Origin: Euryarchaeota archaeon UBA438
GTDB taxonomy: Archaea > Thermoplasmatota > Poseidoniia > Poseidoniales > Thalassarchaeaceae
NCBI GenBank assembly: GCA_002504435.1
Contig: DAQP01000032.1
Span: 1-23,518 of the forward strand
Direction: 5' to 3'
Length of the DNA: 23,518 nt
Shown here one piece after another: positions 1 through 7,212 of the stretch (position 1 is its first letter; each line of letters opens with the position of its first letter). The translations under genes were made by a program, and so were the position numbers. The notes beneath the pieces were generated by a model. It did not search any database. It had not been told where the DNA came from and saw only the letters and a program-made list of their open reading frames with translations.

Positions 1-345
1 CAAGGTCAGGGCGGTCAAGGACAAGGTCAGGGCCAGAACGGCCAGGGCCAGGGTCAGAACGGCCAACAGGGCCAGGGTCAGGATCAAGGATCCCAATCCG
101 GTCAGGACGGTCAGCAGGGCCAGGACAGCGAGCAGGGCGAACAAGGCCAGCAGCAGGACAACGGTCAGGGCCAGCAGCAGCAGGGAGGCGAACAAGGTGG
201 TCAGCAAGGCGACCAAGAGAGCCAGGATCAGAATGGTAACAACCAGAATGGTCAGAACCAGCAGCAGCAGGGTCAGACCCAAGGCGACAGCCAGGGTCAG
301 CAGACACAACAGTCAGACCAGCAGCAGAACCAGCAGCTCGACAAC
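1..345 (+). repeat. Imperfect CAG-GGN codon repeat tract encoding the Gln/Gly-rich segment
   Basis: The tract is built from irregular copies of short units such as CAGGGCCAGGGTCAG and GGTCAGAACGGC, always in frame with the coding sequence. Gln codons mix CAG and CAA and Gly codons mix GGT, GGC and GGA. The repeat is therefore conserved at the protein level more than as an exact DNA satellite. It is likely prone to length change by slippage or recombination, and the window boundary cuts it, so its full length is unknown. Confidence 0.7.
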
Positions 346-972
346 CAGAATCAGAACGGAGAGAACGACAACGATGGAGATGGAATCCCCGATGACTTGG
401 ATACCGATGATGACAATGATGGCATCCCGGACTCCCAGGATTCGAGCCCAGAGGACCACGACAACGATGGCATCGACGATGCAGAGGACGATGATGACGA
501 CGGCGACGGAATAGACGACCAAGAGGAAGTCAACGACGGCGACCCAAATACCGACATCTACGACCACGACAACGACGGCGTCTCGGACAACGTGGACTTC
601 GACATCGACAACGACGGCATCGACAATTGGAACGACATTGGACCGAACGGTGAGGATTACTCGCGCGATCACGACAATGACGGAATGAATGACGGCGTCG
701 ATCCTGACGATGACAATGATAACATCCTCGACGTCGACGAAGTTGACGGCGTAGTCGGCAACTGGAGGTATGACCACGACAACGATGGTCTAACCGACAG
801 TTTCGACACAGACGACGACAACGACGGACTCTCGGACTGGTTCGAGCAGAACGATGGCTGGGACATGACCGGTCAGTTTGACCACGACAACGACGGAATC
901 GACGACTACCTCGACGATGACGACGATGGCGATGGCATACCCGATGACCAAGAAAACAGCGGCATCCTTTGA
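1..972 (+). CDS. Gln/Gly/Asn-rich protein with thrombospondin type-3-like acidic repeats (5' truncated)
   Basis: Frame 1 is open from the first base to a TGA at 970-972, giving 323 residues with no start in the window, so the N-terminus lies upstream. Residues 1 to about 117 are a low-complexity tract of Gln, Gly and Asn with scattered Asp, Glu and Ser. Residues from about 120 to the end are tandem acidic repeats of the form D-x-D-x-D-G-[IVLM]-x-D, roughly 14 copies, which resemble thrombospondin type-3 or EF-hand-like calcium-binding repeats. Such repeats are typical of exported, calcium-rich surface or adhesion proteins. I infer an extracellular location, but no signal peptide is visible because the start is missing. 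The C-terminus (ENSGIL) has no membrane anchor or sorting tail, so any anchor would have to be N-terminal. The next gene converges on it. Function unknown. Confidence 0.85.
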   Translation, partial: QGQGGQGQGQGQNGQGQGQNGQQGQGQDQGSQSGQDGQQGQDSEQGEQGQQQDNGQGQQQQGGEQGGQQGDQESQDQNGNNQNGQNQQQQGQTQGDSQGQQTQQSDQQQNQQLDNQNQNGENDNDGDGIPDDLDTDDDNDGIPDSQDSSPEDHDNDGIDDAEDDDDDGDGIDDQEEVNDGDPNTDIYDHDNDGVSDNVDFDIDNDGIDNWNDIGPNGEDYSRDHDNDGMNDGVDPDDDNDNILDVDEVDGVVGNWRYDHDNDGLTDSFDTDDDNDGLSDWFEQNDGWDMTGQFDHDNDGIDDYLDDDDDGDGIPDDQENSGIL

Positions 973-1030
973 TGCAGCTGTTCGTTCGTTCGGCCCGCAG
1001 TCGTCTTTGATGACATAGCGGTGACAGGCA

Positions 1031-1056
1031 CCCCGGGGGCGACTCAGTCCCCGGGG
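1031..1056. terminator. GC-rich inverted repeat between convergent genes
   Basis: Two copies of CCCCGGGG (1031-1038 and 1049-1056) can pair as an 8-bp stem around a 10-base loop. The loop itself contains a small GAC/GTC palindrome. It lies in the 97-base gap between the TGA of the acidic-repeat gene and the stop of the FEN-1 gene, which run towards each other. A role in ending transcripts from both sides is possible. No T-tract follows on either strand, and archaeal terminators are usually T-rich, so the role is uncertain. Confidence 0.35.
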
Positions 1057-1069
1057 AGGCCGCAACAAA

Positions 1070-2077
1070 TCAGAAGTCGAAGATGGTCGGCCTACTCTTC
1101 GATTTCAATTTCCCAACGCCGCTGAATCTATCCAGCGCCCTCTTCATTCTTGCTTCAGAGAAGCCCATCTCGTCTTGGAGGAATCCTCTCATATCCTCCT
1201 CCACAGCCTTTGTCGACTCTGATAGGGGCTCGGGGCCGACGGGATGGTTCAGGAAGAGTGAACGAATTTCAGACAGGTTTCCCGGGACTTCGTGCCCCTT
1301 GACTTCAGCCACAGACTCAAGACTCCCATGCTGCTTGATTAGCTTGAGTCCAGTCTTAGGACCTATCCCCTTGAATCCTGGGTGGAAGTCAGTTCCAATC
1401 ATTATCCCCAGATCGACCAGTTGTTCTTGGGAGATTCCCAATTCATCGAGCATCTCCGACAGAACGATCATCTCTGCTTGCATTACTCTGCCAAATTTCC
1501 TGGTGCCATGAGCAGTCAGATTTCTGACCATTACCGGAGATCCATAGAGAAGTGTGTCCCAATCTTGACTCGCCACGGCCCCAACCTCTCCTCTCCTGCA
1601 TCTGACAGCACCAGCTCCCTCGGCTTCCATCGGAGCCTCAACCCAAGTAAGCCCCATGCAGTCGAAAAGACGTTTTGTCTCTGATACCATCTCTCGATTG
1701 AATTCAGCCGTCTGTGGTCCTAATTTCTTCGCGGCTGCCATATCTCCTTCACTTACAGCAGCCTCCCATCTCTCGACAGCCTCAATTTTCCTCTCCTTTC
1801 GACCCTCTAGGGTCTCTCTCTTCAATTCGTGAGGCCTCCCATCGAAAACGAAAACCGGATCAATTCCCTCTGATACCATGATTGATGCCCTATCCAAGAA
1901 ACCCATAAGGTGCGAAACTGGCTTGCCATTGTAGGAAAGGGGCTTCCCATCCTCTCCTGTCATGGAAGTGATGAATTGGTAGGCATTGAGGAACACATCA
2001 ACTGCTACCCTCTGCCCGGAGAGGTCACTCAACTCGATTGGCTTAGATGGAGCTAAATCTCTCAAATTACAACCCAT
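1070..2077 (-). CDS. fen: Flap endonuclease 1 (FEN-1)
   Basis: Structure-specific 5' flap nuclease that removes RNA primers and flaps in Okazaki-fragment maturation and long-patch repair. The 335-residue length is normal for archaeal FEN-1. The metal-binding acidic residues are all present: D27 (VAVDVF), D79 (VFVFDG), E151 and E153 (APMEAEG), D172 and D174 (SQDWD) and D230 (GTDF), followed by the helix-hairpin-helix stretch GFKGIGPKTG. The ORF runs 16 codons further upstream, but the family starts with MGxxLxDL. The ATG at 2077 gives exactly that and is preceded by a GGAGG-rich ribosome-binding site, so I chose it. The C-terminus ends in RPTIFDF, a weak PCNA-interaction (PIP) motif with Arg in place of the usual Gln and only one terminal aromatic. 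Divergent from the methyltransferase gene that follows. Confidence 0.95.
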   Translation of the reverse strand: MGCNLRDLAPSKPIELSDLSGQRVAVDVFLNAYQFITSMTGEDGKPLSYNGKPVSHLMGFLDRASIMVSEGIDPVFVFDGRPHELKRETLEGRKERKIEAVERWEAAVSEGDMAAAKKLGPQTAEFNREMVSETKRLFDCMGLTWVEAPMEAEGAGAVRCRRGEVGAVASQDWDTLLYGSPVMVRNLTAHGTRKFGRVMQAEMIVLSEMLDELGISQEQLVDLGIMIGTDFHPGFKGIGPKTGLKLIKQHGSLESVAEVKGHEVPGNLSEIRSLFLNHPVGPEPLSESTKAVEEDMRGFLQDEMGFSEARMKRALDRFSGVGKLKSKSRPTIFDF

Positions 2078-2172
2078 TAACTCCCCTCCGCACGCGTCTG
2101 CGGTACTGGGTACCGGTCGAGGCATTTAGGGTTGAAGCCCCCGACGGACCAATTGGAGGCGTACGATTGCAG

Positions 2173-3297
2173 ATGGTTACACTAGTTGGTAATGGCTGGC
2201 ATCCATGGCTTTTCAGAGAGGAAGCCAAGTCTTTGATGGGTGAAATTGAAACCATCCACTCTAGGATAGTCTCCATTCAGTTGTCAGAAAACACGCTATC
2301 TAGGCTCTCAAGAGCCGCTTTGATTGATGATGTATTGGAAAACTCAGAGACTCACGTCATAGGAGAAGGAACAACCTCTGCCGATATTGCGGAGGCTATC
2401 TCGGCTTGGGCGGAAAATTTCCTCGAGCCAGGAACTTTTGCCGTAAGGTCCAGGTCTATTGGTATCGGGATAGAAGGGATTTCAACGAAGGAGATTGAGA
2501 TGGATGTTGGAAATCGAATATCTTCTGAGATAAACAAAGTGGATCTGGCTGATCCAAAGGTCGAGATTTCCGTCGTCATCGCCGGTCAAACGGAGGGAGA
2601 AGCCCACCCGGACCCATTAGGAGACTCTCCCTCAGTGGTTGTCTGGGGGGTTAGGAACTCGGACTGGGAGAGGGAGAAGTACTCGGGAAGATCGCCTACA
2701 GAGAGACCATTCTTCAAACCCGTGTCACTAGAGCCGAGACAAGCCAGACTGTTGATTTCAATCGGTCACAGGCCAGATTGCGAGGTAAAACATGTAGTTG
2801 ACCCATTCTGTGGGACTGGTGGAATCGTAATCGAGGCAGCCCTTCAGGGAATGGGGGTTCTCGCGAGTGATCTCGACTCTAGGATGGTTGAGGGAACAAG
2901 GGAGAACCTGGATTGGGTAAATGGGGGTTACAGGGCCGAGATTTGTAACGCATCTGAAATCGACACCCTTTGGGGGCCCACCGATGGGTGCTTGTTTGCC
3001 TTCGACCCGCCTTATGGCAGGAGCTCATGGAAGTCCGAAGATGGATTGAACCTCTTCCTATCCGCAATTTCATCTGCGAGGAGGGTGGATCCAAGTGGAG
3101 CAATATCTACGATGCTGCCAACGGGTCCAGAGGTACTGTCACAAGGCCTAGGGGAGGATTTCACCGTAATGGGGGTGAAATGGTCCCAGCTAGAGGAATT
3201 AATCGCTCAGAGAGGGTGGAAGGTTGTTCTGAAATCCCCTATCAAAGTTCATCGGAGCCTAGCTAGGATGGTTATTGTATGCCATCCGGCGGATTGA
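2173..3297 (+). CDS. Trm-G10/TRM11-like tRNA guanosine N2-methyltransferase
   Basis: Predicted SAM-dependent methyltransferase that modifies guanosine (probably G10) of tRNA to m2G or m22G. The 374-residue protein has an N-terminal THUMP-like region and a Rossmann-fold C-terminal half. SAM motif I is VVDPFCGTGG and the catalytic N-methyltransferase motif is FDPPYG, the form found in the Trm-G10/TRM11 group. The frame is open from 2047, overlapping the FEN-1 start. The ATG at 2173 is favoured because it gives the usual short beta-strand start (MVTLVGNG) and has GGAGG at 2155-2159. A tRNA-Arg gene follows 26 bases after its stop, and both tRNAs in this window have G at position 10. Confident for family, less so for the exact tRNA position. 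Confidence 0.85.
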   Translation: MVTLVGNGWHPWLFREEAKSLMGEIETIHSRIVSIQLSENTLSRLSRAALIDDVLENSETHVIGEGTTSADIAEAISAWAENFLEPGTFAVRSRSIGIGIEGISTKEIEMDVGNRISSEINKVDLADPKVEISVVIAGQTEGEAHPDPLGDSPSVVVWGVRNSDWEREKYSGRSPTERPFFKPVSLEPRQARLLISIGHRPDCEVKHVVDPFCGTGGIVIEAALQGMGVLASDLDSRMVEGTRENLDWVNGGYRAEICNASEIDTLWGPTDGCLFAFDPPYGRSSWKSEDGLNLFLSAISSARRVDPSGAISTMLPTGPEVLSQGLGEDFTVMGVKWSQLEELIAQRGWKVVLKSPIKVHRSLARMVIVCHPAD

Positions 3298-3300
3298 ATA
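3294..3300 (+). promoter_or_regulatory. TATA-like box TTGAATA for tRNA-Arg
   Basis: TTGAATA begins 30 bases before the first base of the tRNA, which is the expected distance for an archaeal TATA box. It overlaps the stop codon of the upstream methyltransferase gene. The same element at the same distance precedes the Sec61-beta and S8e genes. Inferred from position and recurrence only. Confidence 0.45.
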
Positions 3301-3323
3301 CTGAACGCCTCCGCCCAGCATCT

Positions 3324-3400
3324 GGACTGTTGGTGTAGTCTGGATATCATTTGGCGCTTCGGACGCTAGGACACGGGTTCGAATCCTGTACAGTCCACCA
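3324..3400 (+). tRNA. tRNA-Arg (anticodon TCG), CCA encoded
   Basis: A full cloverleaf can be drawn. The acceptor stem is GGACTGT (3324-3330) with ACAGTCC (3390-3396), all seven pairs matched, then discriminator A and encoded CCA at 3398-3400. The T-arm is ACGGG / TTCGAAT / CCTGT. The anticodon stem TGGCG / CGCTA closes the loop CTTCGGA, which gives anticodon TCG at 3359-3361. No intron. The D-arm is GTGT...ATAT with one or two G-U pairs. G10 (3333) is the likely substrate base of the methyltransferase encoded just upstream. The CCA touches the stop codon of ribD on the other strand with no gap. Confidence 0.93.
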
Positions 3401-4477
3401 CTACTTGCTCCAGCGAGAGACATCGTCTCCCCCTGAATCGAACGATTCGGTCTTAGTGAGGCCAGCATCAGAGAGCTCACTCTCATCGAACGAGGTGCCC
3501 TCTCCAGAAAGCTCAACGGGAGACCTGCATAGATGTGCGATATCCACTTGCTTCGAATCCAAGAACCTCCTCCATGTGTCAGCACCACCTTCTACCATGA
3601 GCATCTGTACCCCCCGGTCACCGAGCATATCCAGAATCCTCTCAATTGGGAGGTCACCATCTTCATCTGCAAGTACCACTCTCTCAACGTTGTCAGGGTC
3701 TCTGGAATCATTGCCCTCAGAGCAATGTATGAGTAGGGTGTGTGCTTCTCCATCAGAAATAATCCTGCTATTATCGGGCGTTCTTCGGTGGGGGTCAATT
3801 ACAACCCTCATCGGTTGTGCCCTGGGGCCAATGTCAGGCCCCCTTACAGTAAGTGATGGATCATCACGAATAATCGTGTTCACTCCCACTAGTATTGCCA
3901 TTGACTGAGCCCTAAGATCATGGACCAATTCAAGAGACTCAGACGAAGAAAACCTAGCCGAAGGCTCATCCGGGGAACAGTCAATTCTCCCGTTATTGTC
4001 AATTGCTGCCTTTAGAAGAACCAGCGGTCTACGAGTCCGGCACCATCGCATGAATGGACGCATCTGATCTTCGCACTCACTCTCTAGAATACCGCATTCA
4101 ACCTCCACTCCGTTCTCCCTCAGAGTTTCCGCTCCATCACCTCTGACTGTTGGATTCGGATCCATTGCCCCTATTACCACCCTGCTGACTCCTGCCCAAA
4201 GCAAGGCTTCCGTACATGGAGGCGTCCTCCCGAAGTGATTGCATGGCTCTAGAGTGACATACGCGGTGCATCCCTGGGTGGCAACCCCTCTTGATTCCGC
4301 ATCGGCAATCGCCATCTGCTCAGCATGAAGGCCCCCTATGTGGTCATGCCACCCTTCGGCTATGACTTCCCCATCCCTGACTAGTATGCAACCAACTTGT
4401 GGGTTTGGCATCACTTTGGAACCTCCTCGGGCCCCCAAACTCAGGGCATGCTGCATGAAAGCCCCCTCCTCACCCAT
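3401..4477 (-). CDS. ribD: Bifunctional riboflavin biosynthesis protein RibD (deaminase/reductase)
   Basis: Predicted to catalyse two steps of riboflavin synthesis: deamination of the pyrimidine from GTP breakdown, then NADPH-dependent reduction of the ribosyl side chain. The 358 residues match the bacterial two-domain enzyme. The N-terminal zinc deaminase domain has PNPQVG (24-29), HAE (H51, E53) and the PC...C pair (C79, C88). The C-terminal reductase domain starts near residue 150 (RPLVLLKAAID) and contains VGVNTIIRDDPSLTVR and VEGGA. The ATG at 4477 is the natural family start. It is divergent from the lipid-kinase-like gene with about 84 bases between starts, and its stop abuts the tRNA-Arg CCA. 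Most archaea use a separate, differently organised reductase, so this fused form suggests acquisition from bacteria. Confidence 0.93.
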   Translation of the reverse strand: MGEEGAFMQHALSLGARGGSKVMPNPQVGCILVRDGEVIAEGWHDHIGGLHAEQMAIADAESRGVATQGCTAYVTLEPCNHFGRTPPCTEALLWAGVSRVVIGAMDPNPTVRGDGAETLRENGVEVECGILESECEDQMRPFMRWCRTRRPLVLLKAAIDNNGRIDCSPDEPSARFSSSESLELVHDLRAQSMAILVGVNTIIRDDPSLTVRGPDIGPRAQPMRVVIDPHRRTPDNSRIISDGEAHTLLIHCSEGNDSRDPDNVERVVLADEDGDLPIERILDMLGDRGVQMLMVEGGADTWRRFLDSKQVDIAHLCRSPVELSGEGTSFDESELSDAGLTKTESFDSGGDDVSRWSK

Positions 4478-4561
4478 CTCTATCGTTGCGCCCCACTCGA
4501 CCCCTGCTCATGATTGCTTGCTTCGGCAGAATTCAAGTCTGAGACGCCCGCTGGCGAATAC

Positions 4562-5608
4562 ATGACCCGAATCGCATGCGTGCTGAATCCCAAGGCCCGA
4601 GACGGACTCTCAGTCAGACAATGGGAAAAATTCGAACTCTCATTAGACGAAGCAGGGTTCGAGGTAGACCTCCACAATACCCAGTATCCGGGCCATGCAA
4701 CAAAGATTGCTCACGGCCTCTCCAGCGGAGATTACGAAATGGTGGTGGCTGTGGGTGGCGATGGAACTGTTCACGAGGTCGCATCGGGTCTGAGGGGATC
4801 TGGGATGACCCTGGGCATACTGCCGATAGGAACTGGGAATGACTATGCCAGGGCCCATGGCATACCGACTCCGAAGGGAAACAAATTCCCTGAGATGCAG
4901 GGAGCAGTCGACATACTGGTCAGTGGAGTCGATAGGAGAGTCGGTGCTTTCAGGGTCGAAGGACCGCCCGCAAAGGGACACAAGTCGATTCCTGACCCAG
5001 AGCATCATCTGGTGGATGGGGAGCCCGAGGTGAGCGGGAACATGGTCAGATGGAGCTTCCTTGAGATCGACAGCGGAGTCACCTCGGCTGTAAACCGCAT
5101 GAAGAATGAGGGTAAGTTCAAGTGGATCCGAGGGCAGTTGAAGTACCAACTTCTTGGAATAAGGGCGATATTCGGCTGGAGGAACCAACCGGGCTGGATC
5201 AAGATAGACGATGAGCCCGGGCAGGTCTTCAACTTCTCAGGCCTCTTCTGCATGTCTCAGTGCCAGACATTTGGAGGGGGATTCAAGGTTACACCGGGAG
5301 CACATCCTACACAAGGAAAAGGCTCCTTGCTGATGGCTTTCGGACTTAGCAAATTGCAGATGCTGTTGGTAATGGGACCCCTCGAGAAAGGCACCCATGT
5401 CGGCAAATGGGGAAAGATTAGCATGAGGGATGCTACCAAGCTCGAGGTTCGAGCCCTCGATGAGCATGGAGAGCCAAGCGATCAGAGCCATAATCCAATC
5501 ATGTTCGTCAACGTAGACGGAGAAGCGGTGCTTACCACACCCATTACGATGAGCTACCATAACGACCAACTCACAGTTAGAGGGGCCGCTTCGATACCGA
5601 ACGAGTAG
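4562..5608 (+). CDS. Diacylglycerol kinase / YegS-like lipid kinase family protein
   Basis: Member of the DAGK catalytic-domain family, which phosphorylates lipid or sphingoid hydroxyls with ATP. Visible signatures over 348 residues are the N-terminal NPKA (9-12), the nucleotide-binding GGDGT (65-69) and GTGND (90-94), and a C-terminal beta-rich domain ending in VNVDGE and the usual last strand. The frame is open 16 codons further upstream. The ATG at 4562 puts MTRIACVLNP at the N-terminus, as in the family, so I chose it. The substrate cannot be told from sequence; in an archaeon it may be an archaeal diether lipid intermediate. The TAG stop at 5606-5608 is directly followed by the CCA end of the minus-strand tRNA-Ser. 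Confidence 0.88.
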   Translation: MTRIACVLNPKARDGLSVRQWEKFELSLDEAGFEVDLHNTQYPGHATKIAHGLSSGDYEMVVAVGGDGTVHEVASGLRGSGMTLGILPIGTGNDYARAHGIPTPKGNKFPEMQGAVDILVSGVDRRVGAFRVEGPPAKGHKSIPDPEHHLVDGEPEVSGNMVRWSFLEIDSGVTSAVNRMKNEGKFKWIRGQLKYQLLGIRAIFGWRNQPGWIKIDDEPGQVFNFSGLFCMSQCQTFGGGFKVTPGAHPTQGKGSLLMAFGLSKLQMLLVMGPLEKGTHVGKWGKISMRDATKLEVRALDEHGEPSDQSHNPIMFVNVDGEAVLTTPITMSYHNDQLTVRGAASIPNE

Positions 5609-5694
5609 TGGCGCAGACGGAGAGATTTGAACTCCCGAGTCACTAGGACACCGGATTTCAAATCCGGCGCAATACCAGGCTATGCGACGTCTGC
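5609..5694 (-). tRNA. tRNA-Ser (anticodon TGA), CCA encoded
   Basis: On the minus strand the acceptor GCAGACG pairs fully with CGTCTGC, followed by discriminator G and encoded CCA (TGG at 5609-5611 on the plus strand). The anticodon stem CCGGA / TCCGG closes the loop TTTGAAA, giving anticodon TGA (plus-strand bases 5658-5660). A long variable arm between the anticodon and T-arms marks it as a class II tRNA, as expected for serine. No intron. It lies 44 bases downstream of the last cox gene on the same strand, so read-through from the cox operon is possible. Confidence 0.93.
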
Positions 5695-5738
5695 TGTAGT
5701 TCTGCGGACGCGATGCTATCCATGAATCCTTTTGGGGT

Positions 5739-6092
5739 TCAGATGTTGTAGTAGCCCGGTCTGCACCATTCCGGAAGCCCGGTAGTAGCTTCAGGATGTG
5801 TCAACCCGATGAAGAGAACCATGATGATTATGAAGAACGCTGGGAAGAGGGCTGTGACTGTCAGAATACCAGAATCGGGACTCCCATAAAGGTGCATGAA
5901 GATCATCCCTATCATGATGAACTTGGGTATCGCAATGACTGTCAGAATCATTAGGGTGTAATTGCTGAAGATGAATATCTTCTCTTCCGGAAGGTCGTAT
6001 CCGACAGCAAGAACCTCAATGAGTGTGAGAATCATCAGTCCGTAGAAGTTCATCCAGTAGGGATCGCGTCCCATTATTGTGTAATGCGCCAT
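5739..6092 (-). CDS. Cytochrome c oxidase subunit IV-like membrane protein
   Basis: Small hydrophobic protein (117 residues) with about three membrane-spanning helices (MNFYGLMILTLIEVLA, TLMILTVIAIPKFIMIGMIF and TALFPAFFIIIMVLFIGLTH). It belongs to the prokaryotic cytochrome oxidase subunit IV group, which stabilises the oxidase core; assignment rests on size, helix pattern and its place as the last gene of the cox operon. A GTG at 6101 would add three residues. The ATG at 6092 is preferred because GAGGTG lies at the right distance before it. It starts 10 bases after the coxC stop, which suggests translational coupling. Confidence 0.8.
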   Translation of the reverse strand: MAHYTIMGRDPYWMNFYGLMILTLIEVLAVGYDLPEEKIFIFSNYTLMILTVIAIPKFIMIGMIFMHLYGSPDSGILTVTALFPAFFIIIMVLFIGLTHPEATTGLPEWCRPGYYNI

Positions 6093-6102
6093 ATTTCTCA
6101 CC

Positions 6103-7212
6103 TCAATACAGATAGAAGAACGGGAAGACGATGACCCAGACTAGGTCAACGAAGTGCCAGTAGAGCCCGAAGTACTCGATGGAGACGGCGTTGTCTGGAG
6201 TGTAACCTCCCCTGCTGGCCTTGTAGGTCATGTAAGTCAGCCCTATGATGCCACCTAGCACGTGAGCACCGTGAGTTCCAGTGGTAACGTAGAACGTCGA
6301 GGCGCTGACGCGAATATTCGCCATCATCTGACCACCTGAGTGAGTCCCTTCCTCCATCATTAGATAGAGGGCAGATTCGTGGTCCAACCCATGGCCATGA
6401 GAAGCTACGTAGTCAGTGTTGTAGTATTTGTGTTGATATGAATCAGCGTTGATCAGATAACCCTCTGCGTACAGGGACTTGATGGTGGAATCTCCGTGGT
6501 TGTACTCGTGCAGGAACTCCGGCAGGGGGAAGCCCAGGAACCACTCGATCATCTTCAGGGTCAGGAACAGTACCGCTAGGAACCACGTGGTCCCTAGGTA
6601 GCGAGTTACCAACTTCCTCCTCCTGTCCTCATCGATGTCCAACATCCCTGCGTAGCGAAGGGCTTGGACGATTGTGAATGAAGAGATGATCAGTGCGAAT
6701 GTGTTAATCGCACCTGGTGCTAGGTGGAACCAGCTCGAAGCGATTAGGTGACCCGCGGGCTCGAAGCATGTCACAGATGACCCCTCCACCCACTCTCCCG
6801 ACATGAAAACAGACTCACATGACTCTATTCCGAACCTGTACCTCATGTAGGTGCTGAAAAGTGAGGTGAAGACCATCATCTCAGACATTAGGAAGACCCA
6901 AACCGCGACCTTCCTAACCTCAATTCCCCTGAATGGAGTTCCCATAGAACGAGGTTCGTACCCACCATCGAAGGTGTAGTCCTGCCTCCACCAAACAGTC
7001 AGTCCGATGAAGATAATTGCAAGTCCCGCTATGGAGACGCCGATGTAACTGGCATCAATGAACTCGCCCCACTCATACACGCCTGCAACAGAGAACAGGA
7101 ATACCCCTATCCCTATGCTCATGATTAGCGGGGACCATGAGTTGTGCGGCGCTCCGTGCCCCCAGTCATGAGGCCCCCATCCACTGGGATGATGGTCATC
7201 ATACGAACTCAA
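6103..7212 (-). CDS. coxC: Cytochrome c oxidase subunit III, enlarged
   Basis: Membrane subunit III of the aa3-type oxidase, with the conserved Glu of helix III (FLMSEMMVF, E111), TGTHGAHVLGG (311-320) and the C-terminal HFVDLVWVIVF. At 369 residues it is much longer than the usual 200-260. The extra length comes from two inserted loops: residues about 126-155 with two cysteines (C132, C149), and residues about 232-295, rich in His, Tyr and acidic residues (for example SHGHGLDHES). The start is a TTG at 7212 that shares bases with the coxA stop (TTGA). A strong GGAGGTG five bases before it supports it over the next in-frame ATG at M31. Operon gene three of four. Confidence 0.92.
   Translation of the reverse strand: MSSYDDHHPSGWGPHDWGHGAPHNSWSPLIMSIGIGVFLFSVAGVYEWGEFIDASYIGVSIAGLAIIFIGLTVWWRQDYTFDGGYEPRSMGTPFRGIEVRKVAVWVFLMSEMMVFTSLFSTYMRYRFGIESCESVFMSGEWVEGSSVTCFEPAGHLIASSWFHLAPGAINTFALIISSFTIVQALRYAGMLDIDEDRRRKLVTRYLGTTWFLAVLFLTLKMIEWFLGFPLPEFLHEYNHGDSTIKSLYAEGYLINADSYQHKYYNTDYVASHGHGLDHESALYLMMEEGTHSGGQMMANIRVSASTFYVTTGTHGAHVLGGIIGLTYMTYKASRGGYTPDNAVSIEYFGLYWHFVDLVWVIVFPFFYLY

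Noticed and set aside
1..345. CRISPR or satellite array
   Set aside because: The repeats are short, irregular and in frame with an open coding sequence, with no unique spacers.
197..514. 105-residue Thr/Arg/Ser/Met-rich plus-strand frame
   Set aside because: It is a shifted reading of the same repeat tract, with no motif and strange composition.
313..777. 154-residue Val/Ile-rich frame on the minus strand
   Set aside because: It is the antisense of the acidic Asp/Gly codon repeats; GAC/GAT read backwards gives Val and Ile. The plus frame has recognisable repeat motifs.
1083..1511. 142-residue plus-strand frame
   Set aside because: Antisense to FEN-1 and without recognisable features.
4643..5188. 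181-residue minus-strand frame
   Set aside because: Antisense to the lipid-kinase-like gene, whose GGDGT and GTGND motifs are clear.
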